64,000 nucleotides of DNA from contig NZ_CP095042.1 in the NCBI RefSeq assembly GCF_022919715.1, positions 2,418,001-2,482,000 of the forward strand, written 5' to 3'. A program made the translations under genes and the position numbers. Positions 58,802 to 64,000 of this stretch are shown here, piece after piece. Numbering within the stretch: position 1 is the first letter of the stretch; each line of letters starts with the position of its first letter. Under the pieces are notes generated by a model that was not told where the DNA came from, did not search any database, and saw nothing but the letters and a program-made list of their open reading frames with translations. This stretch comes from Agromyces sp. H17E-10 (GTDB lineage: Bacteria > Actinomycetota > Actinomycetes > Actinomycetales > Microbacteriaceae).

Positions 58802-61800
58802 ATGCACCTGCTCGCTGCACTCAGCATGAAGAACCGTGCCCTCATCGCGCTCGTCACGATCGTGGTCGCGATCTTCGGCGGCATCTCGCTCACGAGCCTC
58901 AAGCAGGAGCTCGCGCCGTCGATCGAGTTCCCCCAGTTGTCGATCGTCACCAGCTATCCGGGCGCTTCGCCCGACGTCGTCAACAACGACGTCTCGACGC
59001 CGATCGAGACGGCGATCCAGGGGATCACGGGCCTCGAGTCGACGTCGACGACGAGCTCGACGGGGCTCAGCCGGGTCACGGCGAGCTTCACCTACGGCAC
59101 CGACCTCGCGTTCGCCGAGCAGAAGCTGCTCTCGTCGGTCAACCGCATCCAGAACCAACTGCCGGCCGACGTCGACCCGCAGGTCATCGCGCTCTCGCTC
59201 GACGACTTCCCGGTCCTGCAGATCGCGGTCACGGGCGCCGATGACGTGAGCGCCCTCTCCGACGAGATCGAGCGCACCACCCTCGGCGAGATCACCGACG
59301 TCGACGGCGTGCGCGACGCGACCCTCGTCGGCGAGATCGGCCAGCGCGTCACGATCACGCCCGACCCCGAGAAGCTCGCGAGCTACGGCATCACGCAGCA
59401 GGCCATCCGCGACGCGCTCAGCCAGAACGGCCTGCTCGTGCCCGCCGGCACCATCACCGAGGGCGACTCGACGTTCGCCATACAGACCGGCACCCGCATC
59501 GGCAGCGTCGACGAGATCGCGGCGCTGCCCGTGCTCGGCGCCACCGAGGTGCAGGTCCCGGATGACGCGGAGCTGGGCTTCGACGGCGAGACGACGTCTC
59601 CCGACTCGGGCTTCGGCGACGGCACCGCGACCGACGGTGCGGCGGCCGGTGCGGCCCCGCGGGCCCCCGTCGAGGTCACGATCGAGGATGTCGCCACCGT
59701 CGCGCTCACCGACAACCCGGTGACGAGCATCTCGCGCGTCAACGGCGAGCCGGCACTGACCATCTCGGTCACCAAGCTGCCCGCCGCCAACACCGTCGAG
59801 GTGTCGAACGCGGTCACCGCGCTGCTGCCCGACCTCGAGGCATCCCTCGACACGACGAACCCCGGCGCGACGTTCACGGTCGTGTTCGACCAGGCGCCCT
59901 ACATCGAGCAGTCGATCGAGTCGCTCGCGACCGAGGGCCTGCTCGGCCTCGCGTTCGCGGTGATCATCATCCTCATCTTCCTGATGTCGGTGCGTGCGAC
60001 CCTCGTCACCGCGATCTCGATCCCGACGTCGGTGCTCATCACGTTCATCGGCCTGCAGGTCGCCGACTACACGCTCAACATCCTCACCCTCGGGGCGCTC
60101 ACGATCGCGATCGGCCGTGTCGTCGACGACTCGATCGTCGTCATCGAGAACATCAAGCGACACCTCGTCGAGGGCGTCGACAAGGCCACGACGATCGTGC
60201 GCGCGGTGCGCGAGGTCGCCGGCGCCATCACGGCGTCGACGATCACCACGGTCGCCGTCTTCCTGCCGATCGCACTCGTCGAGGGCGTGACGGGCGAGCT
60301 CTTCCGGCCGTTCTCGCTCACCGTGACCATCGCCCTGCTCGCGTCGCTCCTCGTGTCGCTCACCATCGTTCCCGTGCTCGCGTACTGGTTCCTGAAGCCC
60401 GCGAAGCTGCACAAGCCCGCGAAGGCCGACGAGACGCCCGCCGAACTCGCGGCCGACGAGACCGAGCTCGAGGCCGAGGAGGCCGCAGCGGCCTTCGTCG
60501 ACGACGTCTGGCTCGCGCCCGAGCTGCGCGACGAGAGCGGCGCCACCGGGCTGCCGGTCGCGCCCGGTCAGCGTCCGGCTGCGAGTGCGACGGCCACCGC
60601 CACCGCGGTCGCCGGCCCCGCGGCATCCCCCTCGGTCGCCCACCCCGCCGTCGACGAGCTCGAGCACCCGTCGCGCCTGCAGCGCGGCTACCTGCCGATC
60701 ATCTCGTGGACCCTCAAGCACGGCGTGGTGACGATCATCGTCGCCGTGCTCGTGCTCGCGGGCACCATCGCGATGTTCCCGCTCATGAAGACCAACTTCC
60801 TCGGCTCGTCGGGGCAGAACACGTTCCGCGTCTCGCAGGAGCTGCCGGTCGGTACGAGCCTCGACGCGCTCGACACCGCCTCGAAGCCCGTCGAGCAGGT
60901 ACTGCGCGACACCGACGGCGTCGAGACCGTGCAGACCTCGATCGGCACGGGCTCGAACCCGCTCGCCGCGGCGTTCGGCGGCGGCGGTGCGACCGTGACC
61001 TACTCGGTCACCACCGACGACTCGGCCGACCAGGACGCCCTGCAGGCCGACGTGCGCGACGAGCTCGACGGGCTCGACCCCGACGAGGTCGGCGAGGTTT
61101 CGCTCGCCGCGTCGAGCGGATTCGGTGCGTCGAACGACATCGAGGTCGACATCACCGCCTCGAACGCCGAAGACCTGCAGGCCGCGACCGACGCGGTGAT
61201 CGGCGAGCTCGACGGCGTCGACTCCGTGTCGCAGGTCACGTCGAACCTCTCGGAGTCGCGTCCCTACGTCGCGGTCGAGGTGAACCGCGACGACGCCGCA
61301 GCCGCCGGCTACTCGGAGGTCGCGCTCGGCGGCCTCGTCTCGGCGGCCATGCAGCCGCAGAGCGCCGGGTCGGTCGTCATCGACGAGAAGACGCTCACGA
61401 TCTACCTCGCGACCGAGAACCCGCCGGCGACCGTCGAGGAGCTCTCGGCCCTCGAGGTGCCGACCCCGACGGGCGTCGTGCGTCTCGACACGCTCGCCAC
61501 GGTCGAGCAGGTCGACGGGCCGGCATCGGTCACGACCGTGCAGGGGCTCCGCAGCGCGACCGTGTCGGCGACGCCCGCGGGCGACGACCTCGGCACCGCG
61601 TCGGGCCAGGTGCAGGCCGCCGTGAACACGGTCGACCTGCCCGAGGGCACGACCGCGTCGATCGGCGGCGTGACCGCCGACCAGCAGGAGTCGTTCTCGC
61701 AGCTCGGCCTCGCGCTGCTCGCGGCGATCCTCATCGTCTACATCGTCATGGTCGCGACGTTCCGCTCGCTCCTGCAGCCGCTGCTGCTGCTCGTCTCCGT

Positions 61801-62287
61801 GCCGTTCGCGGCGACCGGTGCGATCGCGCTGCAGGTGATCACGGGCGTGCCGCTCGGCGTCGCCTCGCTCGTCGGCGTGCTCATGCTCGTCGGCATCGTC
61901 GTGACGAACGCGATCGTGCTCGTCGACCTCGTGAACCAGTACCGCGACCGGGGCATGCACGTGCGCGATGCGCTCATGCACGGAGCATCCCGTCGTCTGC
62001 GCCCGATCCTCATGACGGCGCTCGCGACGATCTTCGCGCTGCTCCCGATGGCGCTCGGCATCACGGGCCACGGCGGCTTCATCTCGCAGCCGCTCGCGAT
62101 CGTCGTGATCGGCGGCCTGCTCTCGTCGACCGTGCTCACGCTCGTCGTGCTGCCGGTGCTCTACGACCTCGTCGAGGGTGGGCGCGAACGGCGCCGGGCG
62201 AAGAAGGCGGCGAAGGTGTCGGCGAAGGCGGCCGACGCGGTGGGCCCGGCCGACGTGGCTGACGCCGGGGGCCCGGCCGCAGGCTGA
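58802..62287 (+). CDS. RND superfamily efflux permease (HAE-1/AcrB-like)
   Basis: 1161 residues with the duplicated RND layout: helix 1, large extracytoplasmic loop, helices 2-6, then repeated. SIEFPQLSIVTSYPGASPDVVNNDVSTPIE, the proton-relay helix (LTIAIGRVVDDSIVVIENIKRHLVEG) and MLVGIVVTNAIVLVDLVNQYRDRGM are diagnostic. The middle cytosolic linker (~530-640) and the C terminus are Ala/Pro/Lys-rich. No membrane-fusion or outer-membrane partner is near, as is usual in monoderms. GAGAAT six bases before the ATG suggests a leaderless mRNA. Substrates unknown. Confidence 0.92.
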   Translation: MHLLAALSMKNRALIALVTIVVAIFGGISLTSLKQELAPSIEFPQLSIVTSYPGASPDVVNNDVSTPIETAIQGITGLESTSTTSSTGLSRVTASFTYGTDLAFAEQKLLSSVNRIQNQLPADVDPQVIALSLDDFPVLQIAVTGADDVSALSDEIERTTLGEITDVDGVRDATLVGEIGQRVTITPDPEKLASYGITQQAIRDALSQNGLLVPAGTITEGDSTFAIQTGTRIGSVDEIAALPVLGATEVQVPDDAELGFDGETTSPDSGFGDGTATDGAAAGAAPRAPVEVTIEDVATVALTDNPVTSISRVNGEPALTISVTKLPAANTVEVSNAVTALLPDLEASLDTTNPGATFTVVFDQAPYIEQSIESLATEGLLGLAFAVIIILIFLMSVRATLVTAISIPTSVLITFIGLQVADYTLNILTLGALTIAIGRVVDDSIVVIENIKRHLVEGVDKATTIVRAVREVAGAITASTITTVAVFLPIALVEGVTGELFRPFSLTVTIALLASLLVSLTIVPVLAYWFLKPAKLHKPAKADETPAELAADETELEAEEAAAAFVDDVWLAPELRDESGATGLPVAPGQRPAASATATATAVAGPAASPSVAHPAVDELEHPSRLQRGYLPIISWTLKHGVVTIIVAVLVLAGTIAMFPLMKTNFLGSSGQNTFRVSQELPVGTSLDALDTASKPVEQVLRDTDGVETVQTSIGTGSNPLAAAFGGGGATVTYSVTTDDSADQDALQADVRDELDGLDPDEVGEVSLAASSGFGASNDIEVDITASNAEDLQAATDAVIGELDGVDSVSQVTSNLSESRPYVAVEVNRDDAAAAGYSEVALGGLVSAAMQPQSAGSVVIDEKTLTIYLATENPPATVEELSALEVPTPTGVVRLDTLATVEQVDGPASVTTVQGLRSATVSATPAGDDLGTASGQVQAAVNTVDLPEGTTASIGGVTADQQESFSQLGLALLAAILIVYIVMVATFRSLLQPLLLLVSVPFAATGAIALQVITGVPLGVASLVGVLMLVGIVVTNAIVLVDLVNQYRDRGMHVRDALMHGASRRLRPILMTALATIFALLPMALGITGHGGFISQPLAIVVIGGLLSSTVLTLVVLPVLYDLVEGGRERRRAKKAAKVSAKAADAVGPADVADAGGPAAG

Positions 62288-62339
62288 GTCGGCGGACTAG
62301 CCGGCGGCGAGAATCCCAGCGGGCGACGGTTGGATTTCG

Positions 62340-62383
62340 GCTGTTTCAGTTCCGCCTCATCGATGAGGCGGAACTGAAACAGC
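62340..62383. terminator. 44-base perfect palindrome between convergent genes
   Basis: GCTGTTTCAGTTCCGCCTCA at the left, exact inverse to the right, 22-base arms with no spacer. It lies 52 bases after the RND stop and 141 before the sigma-factor stop. It would form a bidirectional terminator as RNA; the lower-GC arms are unusual here. The remaining bases of the 237-base gap show nothing else. Confidence 0.75.
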
Positions 62384-62524
62384 TCGAACGAGGAACCGGC
62401 ACATCCCCCTGGAGCGATCGGATCGCTCCGAGGCCCGCACGCGACGGTGTGTGGGTGTGGGGCGGCAGCGTGGCTCCCGGTGCGCGTCGCCCGCCCGGTT
62501 CGGCGCTGCCGCCCGCCGAGAGCC

Positions 62525-63838
62525 TCAGTCGCCGAGCTTGGCGATCTTCGCGAGCAGCGCCTCGCGCTCGCGCGCGTTGCCCGTGAGCCGTGCTGCGGTC
62601 TCGAGCTCGCCGCGCGCCTCGCCCGTGCGCCCGAGCCGGGCGAGCAGCTCGCCGCGAACGGCCGGCAGCGCCGGGTAGCCGGCGAGCTTGCCGTTGGCGA
62701 CCAGTTCGTCGACCACGCGCAGGGCCGACGCCGGGCCCGTCGCCATCGCGATCGCGGCGGCGCGGTTGAGCTCGACCACGGGCGACGGTGCGATGCGCCC
62801 GAGCGCCTCATAGAGCACGACGATCTGCGCCCAGTCGGTCTCGTCGGCGGAGGGCGCGACCGCGTGGCATCCGGCGATCGCAGCCTGCAGGCCGTAGGCC
62901 CCGCGGCCGCGCCCGATGCGGTCGGCCCGATCGAGCGCCGCCCTGCCGCGGGCGATCTGCGCACGATCCCAGCGCGAGCGGTCCTGCCGGTCGAGCGGAA
63001 TGGCGCTGCCGTCGCGCGCCGTGCGCGCCGGGAACCTGGCCGCGGTGAACTCCATGAGCGCGACGAGCGACTGCGCCTCGGGCTCGCGCGGCATGAGCCC
63101 GGCGACGATGCGGGCGAGCCGCAGCGCCTCCGCCGAGACGTCGGGCCGCAGCCATTCGTCGCCGGAGGCCGGCAGGTAGCCCTCGTTGAAGATCAGGTAG
63201 AGCACGTGCAGCACCGAGGCGAGCCGCTCGGGGTACTCGTCGGGCTCGGGCACCGCGAACGGCACGTTCGCAGCCGAGAGCGTCTTCTTCGCGCGCACGA
63301 TGCGCTGCTGGATGGTCGCGGTCGGTACGAGGAACGCCCGCGCGATCTCCTCGCTCGAGAGGCCGCCGACGATGCGCAGCGTGAGCGCGATCTGCGCCTC
63401 GCGCGAGAGCACGGGGTGGCACGACACGAACACGAGCCGCAGCACGTCGTCGTCGATCGTGTCGGGGTCCCAGAACTGGTCGGATGCCTCGCCGCCCTGC
63501 TGCTCGAGGTCGCGGGCCATGGCGGCGTATCGTTCGTCGAGCCGCTCGCGCCGGCGCCACCCGTCGATCGCGCGTCGTTTCGCGACCGCGGTGAGCCATG
63601 CGCCGGGGTTGCGCGGCACGCCCTCGTCGGGCCACTGCTTCAGCGCTTCGAGGAGCGCCTCCTGGGCGAGGTCCTCCGCCTGGCCGACGTCGCCCGTGAA
63701 GCGCGCGAGGGTCGCGACGATTCGGGCCGACTCGATGCGCCAGACCGCCGCGACGGCACGCCGGGCCCGGTCGGCGTCGGCGTTCGCCGAACCGGCCGGG
63801 CCCGAGGCATCCGCGTCGCTCACGACTCGGTCACTCAC
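62525..63838 (-). CDS. ECF sigma factor of the ECF42 type
   Basis: 437 residues. Sigma region 2 (VWRIESARIVATLARFTGDVGQAEDLAQEALLEALKQWP, ~30-70) and region 4 (LTLRIVGGLSSEEIARAFLVPTATIQQRIVRAKKTL, ~150-185), then a ~240-residue helical TPR-like C-terminal domain (FNEGYLP motif near 225), the ECF42 hallmark. GTG start overlaps the upstream DGPF gene by eight bases. ECF42 factors are controlled by their C-terminal domain, not by an anti-sigma factor, and drive the adjacent DGPF genes. Confidence 0.93.
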   Translation of the reverse strand: MSDRVVSDADASGPAGSANADADRARRAVAAVWRIESARIVATLARFTGDVGQAEDLAQEALLEALKQWPDEGVPRNPGAWLTAVAKRRAIDGWRRRERLDERYAAMARDLEQQGGEASDQFWDPDTIDDDVLRLVFVSCHPVLSREAQIALTLRIVGGLSSEEIARAFLVPTATIQQRIVRAKKTLSAANVPFAVPEPDEYPERLASVLHVLYLIFNEGYLPASGDEWLRPDVSAEALRLARIVAGLMPREPEAQSLVALMEFTAARFPARTARDGSAIPLDRQDRSRWDRAQIARGRAALDRADRIGRGRGAYGLQAAIAGCHAVAPSADETDWAQIVVLYEALGRIAPSPVVELNRAAAIAMATGPASALRVVDELVANGKLAGYPALPAVRGELLARLGRTGEARGELETAARLTGNAREREALLAKIAKLGD

Positions 63839-64000
63839 TCGCGGTGCCGAGCCGACCCTCGGCCTCGGCGCGCCAGCCGGCCTCCTTCTGGATCCACTCG
63901 TTGTCCTGCGGGAAGTCCTCGAGCTCGGTGACGCGGCGCACCTCGAGCTTCGAGCCCGGGCCGAGCGGGCAGCGCTTGGCCCACTCCGCGGCCTCCTCGG
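63831..64000 (-). CDS. YCII/DGPF family protein, C-terminal part
   Basis: Open to the window edge; the last 55 residues are visible (EAAEWAKRCPLGPGSKLEVR, then VTELEDFPQDNEWIQKEAGW). WAKRCP and ELEDFP are typical of DGPF (YCII-related) proteins that accompany ECF42 sigma factors. Stop at 63831-63833, overlapping the sigma-factor start. Function of the family is unknown. Confidence 0.85.
   Translation of the reverse strand, partial: EEAAEWAKRCPLGPGSKLEVRRVTELEDFPQDNEWIQKEAGWRAEAEGRLGTASE

Noticed and set aside
58661..62071. 1136-codon open minus-strand frame opposite the RND gene
   Set aside because: Arg/Asp/Gly-rich shadow of a high-GC gene; no ribosome site or family.

Overview
The window is a dense, high-GC (about 70% by eye) actinobacterial chromosome segment. 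Asp is nearly always GAC, GTG starts are common, about a dozen genes look leaderless, and the heptamer GGATGCC/GGCATCC recurs. The gene complement (split pur genes, DUF3073, MocR/YczE pair, chaplin-like LAxTG protein, paired CrcB) fits a Microbacteriaceae member such as Agromyces or Microbacterium; the genus is inference. No rRNA, tRNA, CRISPR array, transposase or phage genes were seen.

Layout. 1-2.65 kb: 3' part of a secreted multidomain GH78 alpha-L-rhamnosidase. 2.7-9.3 kb: tetR-glpD diverging from an alkyl-DHAP-synthase-like FAD oxidase, a diacylglycerol kinase family gene and a GMC oxidoreductase, a candidate ether-lipid module. 9.4-13.9 kb: flavodoxin-like protein, secreted M14 peptidase, TPR protein, purQ-purS, small membrane protein. 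14.1-16.3 kb: padR plus DHA2 drug exporter with a readable promoter and operators. 16.3-19.5 kb: kynurenine operon (TDO, an amidohydrolase, kynureninase). 19.7-23.4 kb: TetR, MOSC protein, and a lower-GC patch with unknown small genes and a decayed duplicate of a membrane-protein gene. 23.4-27.7 kb: VOC proteins and an XRE-cupin/EamA/monooxygenase/DapA-like operon. 27.7-38.1 kb: purine genes purC, purD, purF, purM interleaved with lspA, an SCP-like protein, an AhpD-like protein, a MocR regulator and a thioesterase. 38.1-43.2 kb: LLM oxidoreductase, DUF3073, FAD oxidoreductase, DUF1801, KimA-like permease. 43.2-46.5 kb: copper cluster (membrane protein, CopC, PCu(A)C chaperone, Tat-exported DyP peroxidase). 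46.5-53 kb: paired CrcB genes, GNAT, PadR/DUF4097, TipA-like MerR, divergent MocR/YczE. 53-58.7 kb: secreted phytase-like esterase, a seven-repeat chaplin-like sortase substrate and a companion secreted protein. 58.8-64 kb: RND exporter, then an ECF42-type sigma factor with its DGPF/YCII partner cut by the window end.

Themes. A family of about 33-bp imperfect repeats (REP-like) sits in intergenic gaps, often as facing pairs, and one copy supplies the last codons of a gene. Another short repeat lies in frame inside purM. Regulatory architecture is unusually readable: a MerR promoter with 19-bp spacer, two PadR promoters, two MocR promoters sharing CCAAT half-sites, and palindromes at VOC, XRE and KimA/copper promoters. 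The most interesting biology is the chaplin-like surface protein, the copper/DyP cluster resembling a Streptomyces developmental locus, the putative ether-lipid module, and the kynurenine operon with an amidohydrolase where a formamidase would be expected.
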